From contig NZ_FQVP01000010.1 in assembly GCF_900129395.1 (NCBI RefSeq), forward strand, positions 1 through 64,000: DNA of 64,000 nt. Direction: 5' to 3'. Within the stretch, counting starts at the first letter, position 1. Each line of letters begins with the position of its first letter. This document shows, piece by piece, positions 16,663 to 26,243 of the stretch. Under the pieces are notes generated by a model that worked only from the letters and a program-made list of their open reading frames with translations, did no database searches and was not told the DNA's origin. Source of the stretch: Pseudosulfitobacter pseudonitzschiae (GTDB taxonomy: Bacteria; Pseudomonadota; Alphaproteobacteria; Rhodobacterales; Rhodobacteraceae). The position numbers and the translations under genes were made by a program.

Positions 16663-17550
16663 TCAGGCGGGTTCAGGCATTTTGTCGGACCCAGTTGGCA
16701 GGTCGGATCCAACCTTGACCGGTAGATTGTCGATCAACCGGACCCCGTTCAGCCAAGCCGCCACGAACAGACGCCCGGGACGGTCCGCCGACATCAGCGG
16801 CTGCAAGTCGGGATCGCCACGCAATTCAAAATAGTCGACTGCGTCAAAGCCTGCGGCGCGCAGGGTCTGACGGGCGGTATCAAGCGCCTGCGCGACGCTT
16901 TCGCCACGGGCGATTGCATTGGCCGCGTCGTCGAGCGCGCGGCCGAGACCGGGCGCCACGTTCCGCGCTTGCGGTTCAAGTCGCAGATTACGCGAAGCCA
17001 TGGCAAGGCCGGCATCCTCGCGGACTGTGGGGCAGGCGACAATTTCGGTTTTCAAATCAAGGTCAGCGACAACACGACGAACCACCTGAAGCTGCTGGAA
17101 GTCTTTTTCTCCGAAGAACGTGAAATCGGCGTCGGTCTGTAGCAGCAGCTTGGTCACGACGGTCGCCACGCCATCGAAGTGACCGGGCCGGTCGCCGCCG
17201 CACAGTCCGGCGCTGACACCGGACACGGAAATCGTCGTGGAGAAATCTGTGGGGTATATTTCCTCGGGCTCTGGGATATAGAGCACGTCAATTTCAAGTG
17301 GCCCGAGTATGCGGGCATCGCTGTCTTCGGTTTTGGGGTATTTTGCCAGATCTTCGGGATTGTTGAACTGACGCGGGTTGACGAAGATCGTCACGATAAC
17401 GCGGTCGGCGCGGCTAAGGGCGGCCTTGACCAGGCTCAGGTGTCCATCATGCAGCGCACCCATCGTCAGAACCACACCAATCGTGTCCCCCGTCTGGTGC
17501 CAGTTTTTTGTCAGGTCACGCAGCTCGGACTTGCGGCGGATGATTTTCAT
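16663..17550 (-). CDS. panC: pantothenate synthetase
   Basis: 295 aa. Joins pantoate and beta-alanine with ATP to give pantothenate. Visible motifs: [16 protein letters not shown] with the HxGH nucleotide-binding signature (about 30-45), [17 protein letters not shown], and MASRNLRL, the counterpart of the KMSKS-like loop. Cytoplasmic. Its start overlaps panB by 4 bp (ATGA), so the two are translated together. Length is normal. Confidence 0.95.
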   Translation of the reverse strand: MKIIRRKSELRDLTKNWHQTGDTIGVVLTMGALHDGHLSLVKAALSRADRVIVTIFVNPRQFNNPEDLAKYPKTEDSDARILGPLEIDVLYIPEPEEIYPTDFSTTISVSGVSAGLCGGDRPGHFDGVATVVTKLLLQTDADFTFFGEKDFQQLQVVRRVVADLDLKTEIVACPTVREDAGLAMASRNLRLEPQARNVAPGLGRALDDAANAIARGESVAQALDTARQTLRAAGFDAVDYFELRGDPDLQPLMSADRPGRLFVAAWLNGVRLIDNLPVKVGSDLPTGSDKMPEPA

Positions 17551-18374
17551 GACGTTGATCCTTGATCCGTAAAGATGTGTTCGGCGGCGGGAAAGGTGCG
17601 CGCGCGGACTTCGGCGGCATAGGTTTGGATGGCTGTGGATGCATCTGCGGCCAGATGGGCATAGCGTTTGACGAACTTTGGTTTGAATTCGTCGAACAGG
17701 CCCAGCATGTCATCAATCACCAGGATCTGGCCGTCGCATCCTGCTGACGCACCGATCCCGACCGTGGGAATTGCAATCTGGGCCGTAATGGTATCGGCCA
17801 AAGCGGCAGGCACCTTTTCCAGAACCACAGAAAACGCACCGGCATCCGTAACGGCTTGGGCGTCGTCCCGAATACGCGCTGCATCTGTTCCACGGCCTTG
17901 CACCTTGTAGCCGCCAATGGCGTTTACCGCCTGCGGGGTCAGCCCGATATGCGCCATCACGGGGATGCCGCGTTCGGTGAGAAACCGGATCGTATCGACC
18001 ATGTGGCGTCCACCCTCCAGTTTGACGGCACCGGCGCCGGTGTCAGCCATCAGCCGTGCGGCGTTGCGAAACGCCTGGACCGGGCTTTCTTCGTAGCTGC
18101 CAAAAGGCATATCGATCACCATCAAGGCCCGTTTGATGCCCCGCGCCACGGCACGCCCGTGCAAGGTCATCATTTCCATGGTCACATCGAGGGTTGAGGT
18201 CAGACCGTGCAGCACCATCCCCACACTGTCGCCCACCAACACAAGATCGCAGTGTTCATCCGCGAGTTTTGCCACCGGTGTGGTATAGGCGGTCAGACAA
18301 ACCAGGGGCGTCGAACCTTTGCGGGCAAGAATATCGGCGGCGTTCAACGCTTTGATCTGTGCAGGTCGGCTCAT
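17547..18374 (-). CDS. panB: 3-methyl-2-oxobutanoate hydroxymethyltransferase
   Basis: About 275 aa from ATG 18374 ([11 protein letters not shown]). First committed step of pantothenate synthesis: transfers a hydroxymethyl group from methylene-tetrahydrofolate to 2-oxoisovalerate. Motifs: [25 protein letters not shown] (metal-binding Asp), [15 protein letters not shown] and [18 protein letters not shown]. The TTG-initiated extension at 18386 is less likely. Forms panB-panC; neither panD nor panE is in this window. Confidence 0.95.
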   Translation of the reverse strand: MSRPAQIKALNAADILARKGSTPLVCLTAYTTPVAKLADEHCDLVLVGDSVGMVLHGLTSTLDVTMEMMTLHGRAVARGIKRALMVIDMPFGSYEESPVQAFRNAARLMADTGAGAVKLEGGRHMVDTIRFLTERGIPVMAHIGLTPQAVNAIGGYKVQGRGTDAARIRDDAQAVTDAGAFSVVLEKVPAALADTITAQIAIPTVGIGASAGCDGQILVIDDMLGLFDEFKPKFVKRYAHLAADASTAIQTYAAEVRARTFPAAEHIFTDQGSTS

Positions 18375-18477
18375 CTCAACATCCAAAGTTTACGTTAGGG
18401 CAACTCACTAAGAGGCTCCGGGGCACTTTGCAAGTGCAGCGTAATATTATTGCGCTAACATCGCGATGCTTTGCTGA

Positions 18478-19326
18478 TTAGAAGTCCAGCCCGATGTCGA
18501 GCGTCTGTGCGGAATGTGTCAGCGCTCCTGACGAGATATAATCGACGCCGGTCGCTGCGACCTCGGCGATGCGGTCGATGCGCATGTTGCCCGAGGCTTC
18601 TAGCACCAGACGACCGGCATTGATCTTGACAGCATCCCGCAAGGTTAGCGTGTCCATGTTGTCCAGCAGGACCACGTCCGCGCCGCCTTCGTCCAGCACC
18701 TCTTGCAACTGGTCGAGCCGGTCGACTTCAATTTCGGTTCTGACCATATGCGACGCCTGGGCCTTTACGGCTTGCAACACAGTCCGGATACCGCCCGCAG
18801 CGGCAATGTGGTTGTCCTTGATCATGATCGCATCCGAGAGGGAGAACCGGTGATTGAACCCACCGCCGTGCAGCACGGCCTGCTTTTCGACCAGTCGCAA
18901 ACCTGGCGTGGTTTTGCGGGTGCAGGTGATGCGCGTGGCGGTGCCTTTTGTTTCGGCCACAAAGCTGGCGGTCAAAGTGGCGATGCCCGAAAGACGGCCG
19001 ACAAAGTTCAGCGCCACCCGCTCGGCCGATAGGATAGAAGCGGCGCGGCCTTCGATTTGCATCAGCACATCACCCGACGCGATGCTGTCACCGTCGCTTT
19101 TGTGGGCGGTGACTTTCAGGTCCGGGTCAATCAGCCGAAACGCCAGCGCCGCGATTTGTATGCCTGACAGCACACCGTCGGCGCGTGCATTCAAGCGTGC
19201 TGTATAGTGTGTATCAGCGGGGATCACCGTGCGCGTGGTGATGTCGCCATAGGTGCCCAGGTCTTCCATCAATGCGGCGCGGACCAACGGTTCAAGAATG
19301 AGGTCGGGCAGGGGGGCTTGGGTCAT
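18478..19326 (-). CDS. nadC: quinolinate phosphoribosyltransferase
   Basis: 282 aa. Converts quinolinate and PRPP to nicotinate mononucleotide, the last step specific to de novo NAD synthesis. Motifs: LMEDLGTYGDITT near the N-terminus, TRKTTPGLRLVEKQAV, GGGFNHRFSLSDAIMIKDNH, VLLDNMD, LEASGNM and ISSGALTHS. Overlaps the upstream nadB by 4 bp, giving the order nadA-nadB-nadC on the minus strand. Confidence 0.95.
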   Translation of the reverse strand: MTQAPLPDLILEPLVRAALMEDLGTYGDITTRTVIPADTHYTARLNARADGVLSGIQIAALAFRLIDPDLKVTAHKSDGDSIASGDVLMQIEGRAASILSAERVALNFVGRLSGIATLTASFVAETKGTATRITCTRKTTPGLRLVEKQAVLHGGGFNHRFSLSDAIMIKDNHIAAAGGIRTVLQAVKAQASHMVRTEIEVDRLDQLQEVLDEGGADVVLLDNMDTLTLRDAVKINAGRLVLEASGNMRIDRIAEVAATGVDYISSGALTHSAQTLDIGLDF

Positions 19327-20885
19327 GTCGTCTCCAGTGGCGCGGAAAAACGCGCTTGGGTGAGTGTGAGAAAGGAGCGCGCGCCGGTTGCGCCGTCGCA
19401 GTCGGGATGGTCAGACCGGAAATGCGCCCCGCGGCTTTCGCGCCGGTTCAGCGCGGCGGTCGTAATCAGCGTTGCGGTTGCGGTCATATTTGCCAAGGCG
19501 GTGCAATCGGGTTGGTCCGCTTCGATTGTGGCGATCTCGTTCAGGGTCCGCTGTAGCCCTTGGGCCGTGCGGATCACGCCTGCGCCATGCGTCATCGTTT
19601 GGCGTAGCCGGTTCACCAGGTCGCTGCGCGGTGCTGTTGTGGGGGGCAGGTCAGGCAGGGTGACAGCTGCCTGTTTCATTGCAACAGGTCCAAGGACGGC
19701 ATCCATGTCAATCGCTGCGCGCCGCCCGTAGACCAGGGCTTCGAGCAGGCCATTCGATGCCAGCCGGTTCGCACCGTGCAATCCGGTCGATGCCGCCTCG
19801 CCGCAGGCCCAATGTCCTTCCAGCGATGTGCGCCCCGCCGCATCTGTGGCAACGCCACCCATATGGTAATGGGCCGCGGCTGCCACGGGGATCGGGGTGA
19901 CCAGCGGGTCCAGTCCCGATTGTTGGCAGGCCGTCGCGACAGCGGGAAAATCGCGCAACAATCGTGCGCCCAAGGCCGTGCGCGTGTCCAGGGCAGGGGC
20001 CAGACCGGCCTGCGATTGGGCAAAGACCGCACGGGCCACGATGTCGCGCGGGGCCAGTTCGGCGTCGGGGTGGGCCTCTTGCATGAACCGGATGCCGTGG
20101 CGGTTGATCAGGATGGCCCCTTCGCCCCGCAGGGCTTCGGTGGCCAATGGGGCGGGGTCCAGACCGCAGTCGATGGCCGTGGGGTGAAACTGCACGTATT
20201 CGGCATCTGCGATCACCGCGCCGGCCCGTGCGGCCATGCCGATCACCTGACCGCGCACACGCGGCGGATTGGTTGTCAGCGCGAACAAGCCGCCAGAGCC
20301 GCCGCCCGCCAGCAACACGGCGGCCCCACGGATCAGACACGGCGCGGATTGACCGTTGGTGCAGTGCACCACCTCGACGCCGCAGACGGCGCCGTTTGCC
20401 ATTTCAAGGCCGGTGGCCATCACACCCTCCAGGATCTGAATATGTGGGGCGGCGCGCACCTGTGCGGTGAGGGCGCGCATGATTTCGGCCCCGGCCTGAT
20501 CGCCCCGCACGCGTACCACGCGAGCAAAGGAATGCGCCGCCTCGCGCGACATGACGTATCCACCTTTGGGAGTCCGGTCGAAGAGGGTGCCAAGTTCAGT
20601 CAGGTCCAGAATATGCATCCGCGCCTCATTGGCCGCAGCGTGTGCGACCTGTGCGTCCACCGTGCCTGCACCAGCCTGCACCGTGTCGCGGGCATGGGCG
20701 GCGGCGCTGTCTGCCGGATGCATCGCCGCGGCCACGCCGCCTTGCGCCCAGGTCGAGGATGCGCCTTGTCCCAACGGTTCTGGCGAGATCATCAACACCG
20801 GGCGGGGTGCCAGATGCAGCGCTGCATACTGCGCTGCCAGCCCCGCGCCGACGATGACAAGGCGACCCGTGTTGATACGCTTCAT
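19323..20885 (-). CDS. nadB: L-aspartate oxidase
   Basis: About 520 aa from ATG 20885. FAD flavoprotein that oxidises aspartate to iminoaspartate for NadA. Seen: dinucleotide-binding VIVGAGLAAQYAALHLAP, SSTWAQGGVAAAM, the substrate/FAD segment QFHPTAID, HYHMGGVATDAAGRTS, and GLHGANRLASNGLLEALVYG. The C-terminus is somewhat reduced compared with E. coli NadB. Only 4 bp separate it from nadA, and it overlaps nadC. Confidence 0.95.
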   Translation of the reverse strand: MKRINTGRLVIVGAGLAAQYAALHLAPRPVLMISPEPLGQGASSTWAQGGVAAAMHPADSAAAHARDTVQAGAGTVDAQVAHAAANEARMHILDLTELGTLFDRTPKGGYVMSREAAHSFARVVRVRGDQAGAEIMRALTAQVRAAPHIQILEGVMATGLEMANGAVCGVEVVHCTNGQSAPCLIRGAAVLLAGGGSGGLFALTTNPPRVRGQVIGMAARAGAVIADAEYVQFHPTAIDCGLDPAPLATEALRGEGAILINRHGIRFMQEAHPDAELAPRDIVARAVFAQSQAGLAPALDTRTALGARLLRDFPAVATACQQSGLDPLVTPIPVAAAAHYHMGGVATDAAGRTSLEGHWACGEAASTGLHGANRLASNGLLEALVYGRRAAIDMDAVLGPVAMKQAAVTLPDLPPTTAPRSDLVNRLRQTMTHGAGVIRTAQGLQRTLNEIATIEADQPDCTALANMTATATLITTAALNRRESRGAHFRSDHPDCDGATGARSFLTLTQARFSAPLETT

Positions 20886-20889
20886 GCGA

Positions 20890-21942
20890 TCAGCCGGCCA
20901 ACTGCCGGGACAGATCAATCATGCGCTCTACGGCGATGCGCGCCTTGTCTGCCACGGCTGCATCCACTTCGACCGCCCCCTGCATTGTGTGCAGGGTCCA
21001 CAGCACTTTTTCGAGTGTGATCTTTTTCATGTAAGGGCACATGTTGCATGGCCCCACGAAGTCTACGTCCGGCAGGCTATCGGAAATATTCGAGGCCATT
21101 GAGCATTCGGTTACCAGCATTGCTTTGGCGGGGCGTTCGCGTTCCACATAAGCGATGATGCCGCTGGTTGAGCCTGAAAAATCCGCAGCTTCCACGACTT
21201 CAGGCGGGCATTCCGGGTGCGCGATGATGCGGGTGTCGGGGTTGTATGTGCGGAAATCGTTCAGATCCTGTGCGGTGAAACGTTCATGCACGATACAGGC
21301 GCCATCCCACCAGACAATGCGTTTGTGTGGCACCTGTTTGGCGACGTTCTGCGCCAGATATTTGTCCGGTGTCATGATCACCGTATCGCTTTGCTGTGCT
21401 GCGACGATCTGCGCGGCATTGGACGAGGTACAACAGATGTCAGACGCGGCTTTGACCTCAGCCGTGGTGTTCACATAGGTGACCACAGGCGCACCGGGAT
21501 ATTGCGTGCGCATCTGTGCGATGCCGTCTGCCGTGATACTTTCGGCCAGCGAGCAGCCTGCTTCCATATCAGGGATCAGCACAGTCTTGGAGGGGTTCAA
21601 GATCTTCGACGTTTCGGCCATGAAATGCACACCGCATTGCACGATGACATCGGCCTCGACCTTTGTTGCCTCGATCGCCAGTTGCAGGCTGTCGCCGACA
21701 ACGTCGGCGATGCCGTGGTAGATCTCGGGGGTCATGTAGTTGTGGGCTAGGATCACTGCATTGCGCTGTTTCTTCAGCGTGTTGATCGCGACCACATAGG
21801 GGGCGAAGATCGCCCAGTCGGGCGGCGAGATCACCCGCTCCATCTTGCTGTAAATCCCGGCATGTGCCGCCGCCAGTTCGGCGGATGGGGCAAGATCGTA
21901 GTGATGGGCAAGTTCGGTGCGCAGCGCGGTCTGATCAAGCAA
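20890..21942 (-). CDS. nadA: quinolinate synthase
   Basis: 350 aa. Condenses iminoaspartate with dihydroxyacetone phosphate to quinolinate using a [4Fe-4S] cluster. Seen: VILAHNYMTPEIYHGIAD, GVHFMAETSKILNP, CSLAES, CCTSSNA, and the CxxC in GPCNMCPYMK, which together supply the conserved cluster cysteines. First gene of the nadABC operon; the upstream 270 bp hold candidate operators (22038-22085). Cytoplasmic and oxygen-sensitive in known cases. Confidence 0.95.
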   Translation of the reverse strand: MLDQTALRTELAHHYDLAPSAELAAAHAGIYSKMERVISPPDWAIFAPYVVAINTLKKQRNAVILAHNYMTPEIYHGIADVVGDSLQLAIEATKVEADVIVQCGVHFMAETSKILNPSKTVLIPDMEAGCSLAESITADGIAQMRTQYPGAPVVTYVNTTAEVKAASDICCTSSNAAQIVAAQQSDTVIMTPDKYLAQNVAKQVPHKRIVWWDGACIVHERFTAQDLNDFRTYNPDTRIIAHPECPPEVVEAADFSGSTSGIIAYVERERPAKAMLVTECSMASNISDSLPDVDFVGPCNMCPYMKKITLEKVLWTLHTMQGAVEVDAAVADKARIAVERMIDLSRQLAG

Positions 21943-22037
21943 GTGCTAAATATCCTCGGGTTATTACAGCCCATTCCGGGCAGAGCGGTCGAACCGGCAA
22001 CGTTGAGATTTCCGGTGGTGGGATGTTTAGGGGGCGG

Positions 22038-22085
22038 CTTACGTAAGGGCAAGCGAGTAACGGTGGCGCGATCCGAATGATCGCG
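22038..22085. promoter_or_regulatory. palindromes between nadA and the Dabb gene
   Basis: Two perfect dyads lie between the divergent genes: CTTACGTAAG (22038-22047), and CGCGATC-CGAAT-GATCGCG with 7-bp arms (22067-22085). Their position, about 100-145 bp upstream of nadA, suits an operator. The motif TTACGTAAGGGCAA beside the first dyad resembles TTACGTTAGGGCAA upstream of panB (about 18389-18402), which may point to shared promoter elements. No named regulator can be assigned. Confidence 0.45.
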
Positions 22086-22211
22086 TACCTTAGGTCGTGG
22101 GTCCATCTGTTGGGTTGCTCCGGCGGGTTTTGAAGGAAAGTGGCGCGCTTGCCTCTGCAAAGCTGTAAGGGCAAAAGAGGCTTCCATGACCTTCACCTAA
22201 GGACAAAGAAA

Positions 22212-22496
22212 TTGATCCGGCACATCGTCTTTTTTACTGCCAAATCCGAACGCGACGTCACGGACATTTTAGAGGGACTTTCGATCCTGAAAGAGATTCC
22301 CCATGCATTGAAGTTGGAAGTGACAGCGAACCGGAAGACCGATCCTATCAGCCAAGAAGTTGACGTGGTTGTATACGGCGAATTCGAGGATTCCGCAGCA
22401 CTCGATGCCTACAAAGCGCATGATATTTATCAAGCTTCCATACGCCGGGTACGTCCATTGCGTGAACTGCGGTTCGCTGCTGATTTCGAAGCATGA
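22212..22496 (+). CDS. Dabb (stress-responsive A/B barrel) domain protein
   Basis: 94 aa from TTG 22212, supported by AAGGACAAAG upstream. The sequence (IRHIVFFTAK at the start, a VTANRKTDPISQEVDVVVYG strand pair, DAYKAHDIYQA) has the ferredoxin-like dimeric alpha/beta-barrel pattern of Dabb proteins. The fold occurs in stress proteins and small cyclases or oxygenases; no substrate can be assigned. Monocistronic. Confidence 0.72.
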   Translation: MIRHIVFFTAKSERDVTDILEGLSILKEIPHALKLEVTANRKTDPISQEVDVVVYGEFEDSAALDAYKAHDIYQASIRRVRPLRELRFAADFEA

Positions 22497-22832
22497 AGGC
22501 GCGCGGAGGGTATCCCGTCGTTTACTGATGGGTCAGGAAGAGTTCAACTGCGTGACGGGTTAGAAATGACTGACGCGGGATGAACGGCTTTCCAATCTGC
22601 GATTGCCCGATGAAGCGGCCCATATGGGCTGGCGTCGATCTTTCAACGGGTTGCTTAGGGGGAGCCGTGCTTTATAACATCCTTCGGGCGAGGTGCTCTT
22701 TGAGAGCGCGTGTGCTTTGAGCCGACGAACTTACGGGTTTGCGGTCACGTTGTTACATTCATCTGATGCGGTATGTGGGTATAGATGTGCGGATCATCTA
22801 CTGTCCGGGCAAGCCCAGTGAGGAGACTTTCG
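22497..22832. other. intergenic region
   Basis: About 340 bp with no recognisable gene, repeat or hairpin of note. It presumably carries the promoter of the small gene at 22833. Confidence 0.35.
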
Positions 22833-23030
22833 ATGAAACAATCTATTCTGCACGAACTGAAGAAACGAGGTGCTGTCAGCCCCATGGAAGCGGTTTCACC
22901 GGAAGTTATTCAGGAAAGCCTAGCAGTGGAGCCAGCGCAGTTTGCTGCGGTTTTATCTGAGCTCACAGATTTTGAGCAGGTAGGCATGGTCGCAGGTGAG
23001 ATCTATCTACGAGACACGTCATGCTTATAG
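22833..23030 (+). CDS. small hypothetical protein
   Basis: 65 aa (MKQSILHELKKRGAVSPMEA at the N-terminus) with GAGGAGAC upstream of ATG 22833. The pattern of short helices (LKKRGAVSPMEA, PAQFAAVLSELTDFEQVGMV) resembles a winged-helix-like small protein, but no family is recognised. The ribosome site and codon usage support a real gene. Confidence 0.5.
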   Translation: MKQSILHELKKRGAVSPMEAVSPEVIQESLAVEPAQFAAVLSELTDFEQVGMVAGEIYLRDTSCL

Positions 23031-23524
23031 CCGATACAAAATAGGTGGTCTGTTCTATGACGATGCTCTGCAAGCGCGTCACCATTTATTGCCCAAGAGT
23101 TATCCCCAAAAAGTGGGGGTAACTCTGTTGATGAAATCAGCCTTGGGGAAGCCAGCTTGGGCGCGCTCTTGGGTGCTTGAATTTTAAGCATTTGTGACAG
23201 ATGCGGCGCGCGGTTGGCCGCGATTGCGTTGATTTCCACGCAGAATTGACACCGGGGGTCGGGCAAAAATTTGGACAGTTTTCACAGCTTAAAGCGTCCC
23301 GCCCAAAACGATCGCCGGGATCGAGGCTGCACACATGATCCGAAAGAAAGCCCGGACAGCGTCTCATTTTTAGGTGATGCTGCCTCCAATGCTGCGATGT
23401 AATCTTCCCATGCGAACAGACCTTTAAACTGATCGTTCACGACGGTGCCAGAAGCATGGATATGTGGCTTTCAATGGCGTCATACGGACCCCCGACTAAG
23501 CATAGATATTCACTTTCTTCCCGT
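23031..23524. other. intergenic region with possible coding relic
   Basis: About 490 bp without a supported gene. A minus-strand reading frame from about 23478 to 23291 gives protein-like sequence (GTVVNDQFKGLFAWEDYIAA) but lacks a proper start and ends in low-quality sequence. It may be a gene fragment; the family was not recognised. Confidence 0.35.
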
Positions 23525-24415
23525 TCATGATTGGTCGTCTTTCGATTGCGGTTTGTGGCGCATTGCGGTGACCGCGGCCGGCATCAGAAATCCCGCCAAC
23601 GTTTCAACCACCCCCGGCAACGGCCCCGGGTCGAAGGAGACGTCTCGAATGAAAGCCGCCCACTGGCGCTGCTTGGCTTCGTCTTTACTGAACGCGGCGG
23701 TCAACGCATCTGGGGCCTCTGTCGGAACGGCCGTATCGCGCCGTTCAAATGTCGCCGCGATTGCGCGGCCGAGTTGCGCTTCGTCAAACTCGAATGATCG
23801 GCTGAGCAACCAGACGTCATAATAGTCCTTGATCCTCGTATTGGTGAGGCCGAGGGCCACCATCGCCTGGAATTTCTCCGCGACGACGGTTTCGCGCGCA
23901 TACCCCCGGAGCGGCGCAGTCGGCATGTCGAGAAGCCCAGGCAGATCAAGAATCTGTGGTTCGGGCTCCATGGCATCGCCAAACCCGACATCGACGCTGA
24001 TCGAAACCCGGGCACCACCAACATTAGCGGTGGTCTTGATCCGCAGCCCTCCATACTCGGTGTCTTCGCGGATACGTCCAATCTGCGCACCGTCGGCGTC
24101 AAATTGGACACCGTCCGGTGCGTCCCCTGCGAAGATGTCTTTGAAAACGCCAAGAACGGCGCTTGGGTCAGGATCTCCGTGGCCCAGTAGATCGACATCA
24201 CGGGTGCCGCGAAAGGGTTCGTCGAACCAAGCCATCAACAAAACAGCACCTTTGAGAACGAAACGTTCGGCATGCGCAGACTTTGCTAAGCGATAGAGCA
24301 AACGCTCATTGGCATAGCGTGTGAGGACAAGCTGATAGTTTTGTTCGCTGTCTTTGCTGATCTTGAGCAGCCGCGCGCGAACCGACGCGCCCATATTCTT
24401 GATCTCTCTAACCAT
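23525..24415 (-). CDS. AbiEii-type nucleotidyltransferase toxin
   Basis: About 296 aa from ATG 24415 (MVREIKNMGASVRARL). AbiEii/AbiGii nucleotidyltransferase pattern: YANERLLYRLAKS, FVLKGAVLLMAW, and the metal-binding motif FRGTRDVDLLG. Members are GTP-binding toxins of type IV toxin-antitoxin / abortive-infection systems, and some modify tRNA. It overlaps the AbiEi gene by 8 bp, the standard AbiE order of antitoxin first. Likely roles are plasmid addiction and phage defence. Confidence 0.85.
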   Translation of the reverse strand: MVREIKNMGASVRARLLKISKDSEQNYQLVLTRYANERLLYRLAKSAHAERFVLKGAVLLMAWFDEPFRGTRDVDLLGHGDPDPSAVLGVFKDIFAGDAPDGVQFDADGAQIGRIREDTEYGGLRIKTTANVGGARVSISVDVGFGDAMEPEPQILDLPGLLDMPTAPLRGYARETVVAEKFQAMVALGLTNTRIKDYYDVWLLSRSFEFDEAQLGRAIAATFERRDTAVPTEAPDALTAAFSKDEAKQRQWAAFIRDVSFDPGPLPGVVETLAGFLMPAAVTAMRHKPQSKDDQS

Positions 24416-25022
24416 TCGCCGTGAGCGCCTCGAGATACGGGCGGACGATTGTGGAGACGCCGCCGCTGGCCGCCGAGCGTGCAATCTCTGCCGGTGTAGC
24501 CTTGCGCTGTCTCAGCGCCTCCTGAAGCCCCTCCAGAGCAACCGATTGACCAACCGACCGCCTATGCCGAAAGCAATCGGCGATGGTTTTGGCGACAGCG
24601 AAGACCTTGACCGGGACACCTTCAATCGATGTCGTCTTGACGTCTTGGGCCAGGAGAGTGTCCGTGAACCGAACGATGCGCAGCGCTGGCTCATCCTGCG
24701 GGGACCAATCGTTCTTGCCGATTGCCATCCAGACAGACCGAGGCAGTTGATCGGTGAGCTCGTGAAACGCGAGCGCGGATGTAAGGCAGACAACACCTTT
24801 GGGAACACGCTTCGCCGCTTCGGCAAGGCTGTGATTGGCATCCAGCGGCGCATCCGGTAGTTGATATAGTCCTCGCGCCAGCCGAATTACATCGCCATCG
24901 TCCCGCATCCGGCCGATGGTCGCAGCCGTGATGCCCGCCGACTTGAATTCAGACAGCCGGACGATGCCCCTATCCCAGAGCATCTCTTTTGCTTGTTCAC
25001 GCTGTGTTTTGCGCCCCGGCAT
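24408..25022 (-). CDS. AbiEi-family antitoxin/transcriptional regulator
   Basis: About 204 aa from ATG 25022 (MPGRKTQREQAKEML). N-terminal winged helix (GIVRLSEFKSAGITAATIGR), then the YQLP and VCLTSALAFHEL segments typical of AbiEi. In studied systems the N-terminal domain represses the operon by binding inverted repeats and the C-terminal domain counters AbiEii. Upstream gene of the abiE pair. Confidence 0.85.
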   Translation of the reverse strand: MPGRKTQREQAKEMLWDRGIVRLSEFKSAGITAATIGRMRDDGDVIRLARGLYQLPDAPLDANHSLAEAAKRVPKGVVCLTSALAFHELTDQLPRSVWMAIGKNDWSPQDEPALRIVRFTDTLLAQDVKTTSIEGVPVKVFAVAKTIADCFRHRRSVGQSVALEGLQEALRQRKATPAEIARSAASGGVSTIVRPYLEALTANG

Positions 25023-25220
25023 TGATATCAAACCACCGATCTCTGGATCTATGTTATGAGGTTTAGTATCATAGCCACAGCTTCCGGTAAAGTCAGTCCG
25101 GTGGTCGAAAGCGTAAACTTACAAAGGAGTTCAGAACACGCACTTGATCCAAACCAGCCCCGTCTCAGGAAACCTCAGCTGTCTACGCACGCTCACGACG
25201 CCATTCGGAGACCCGCAGAG

Positions 25221-25421
25221 TCATCCCTGCAAAATGACCTCATCCGGGAGTGCCTGACGAGCTCGTTGTGCAGGATCAAAGCCAAGGCCCGCCCATGCAG
25301 CAGTAAAATCTATGGGATGGGGCCGCCCCTTACGCTGGAGATTGAAGACGAGCGCGACCGGGAGAAGGATCAGGAAGACGAGAAGTATCGTGATATCGAC
25401 CTCGATTCGGGCCTCAGTCAC
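25221..25421 (-). CDS. small membrane protein, hypothetical
   Basis: 66 aa with one clear transmembrane segment (ITILLVFLILLPVALVF, about residues 10-28) and a short cytoplasmic tail. It overlaps by 8 bp the end of the gene at 25414-25752, suggesting a two-gene unit. No family recognised. Moderate confidence because the protein is short. Confidence 0.45.
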   Translation of the reverse strand: MTEARIEVDITILLVFLILLPVALVFNLQRKGRPHPIDFTAAWAGLGFDPAQRARQALPDEVILQG

Positions 25422-25752
25422 TGAAGAGGCGATGAGAGGTCGTTTCCCCGTTCTTCATGGGAATGCTCGCCTGAAAGAACCCGACACCAACAAGGAATGA
25501 AATCACGCCGGTTGCCGTCTTGAATTCGCGCACCCTGATCGCATTCTGCGTCACGCGCGTTCTGGCAGTGACAAGGATTTTCGCCTGCCCATCACTCCCA
25601 ACCGTCCGCATGATCCACAGGCCGTACCAGCTTGGTCCCTTGCGTTCAGGATCGGCTTTGCACAGCACTTCGACCGTGTGTCCCTCCTCAGCAAGTGCCC
25701 GAAGGCCTTGTTCGGTGGTGACGTTTAGTTCGAGGTCAATCGTCTGGTTCAT
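25414..25752 (-). CDS. hypothetical protein
   Basis: About 112 aa from ATG 25752 (MNQTIDLELNVTTEQGLRAL). Predicted beta-rich, with a WYGLWIMRTV block and a hydrophobic GVISFLVGVGFFQA segment near the C-terminus that could touch the membrane. Cotranscribed with the small membrane protein gene. Not recognised. Confidence 0.5.
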   Translation of the reverse strand: MNQTIDLELNVTTEQGLRALAEEGHTVEVLCKADPERKGPSWYGLWIMRTVGSDGQAKILVTARTRVTQNAIRVREFKTATGVISFLVGVGFFQASIPMKNGETTSHRLFSD

Positions 25753-26243
25753 CGCGCATACCAACAGAAACAATGATGGTCGTCTTGTGCCTGAATCTAA
25801 CAAAGGCATCAATCGTATATTATCGAGTTAGATATGGCTCGATGGAGTTCAGTGATCCCGGCAGTGCGCCGGTATCGCTTTGAGCGATAGACAGGGCTGG
25901 GGATCGACGGGCTGACGCCCGCTCACCCCGGCCCTGACAGTTTCCAAATCCTGTTGATCCGCCTGCCATCCTGGCAGGTCCGAGAAAACCGGCAAGCGCC
26001 GCCCCAAGGCGTCGGTTCCGGTCGAGAATTCCGGTTCCTCCCACGCGCGAGGCGCGCGGTTCCCTCCCAAATTCACGCCCTCCACCCGGTTGTCACGGCC
26101 CTGCCAGGCCGCAGGACGGGCTTTGCCCTTACCTGCTCTGCCCTTCGGAATGCATGGGCATTCCAAAGATCAGAACAGGAAGGCCCGCCCATCGGCGGAA
26201 AGGGAAAGAGACCCGGCCCGCGTCACTCTAAGGAGGGTCACAA
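25753..26243 (+). promoter_or_regulatory. structured leader upstream of ardC
   Basis: About 490 bp without a gene but rich in short inverted repeats, including perfect GGAATGC-ATGG-GCATTCC (26147-26164) and GC-rich dyads around 25890-25930. Such folded DNA ahead of an antirestriction gene could act as a single-strand promoter during plasmid entry; that is inference. A strong AAGGAGGG ribosome site ends the region. Confidence 0.45.
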
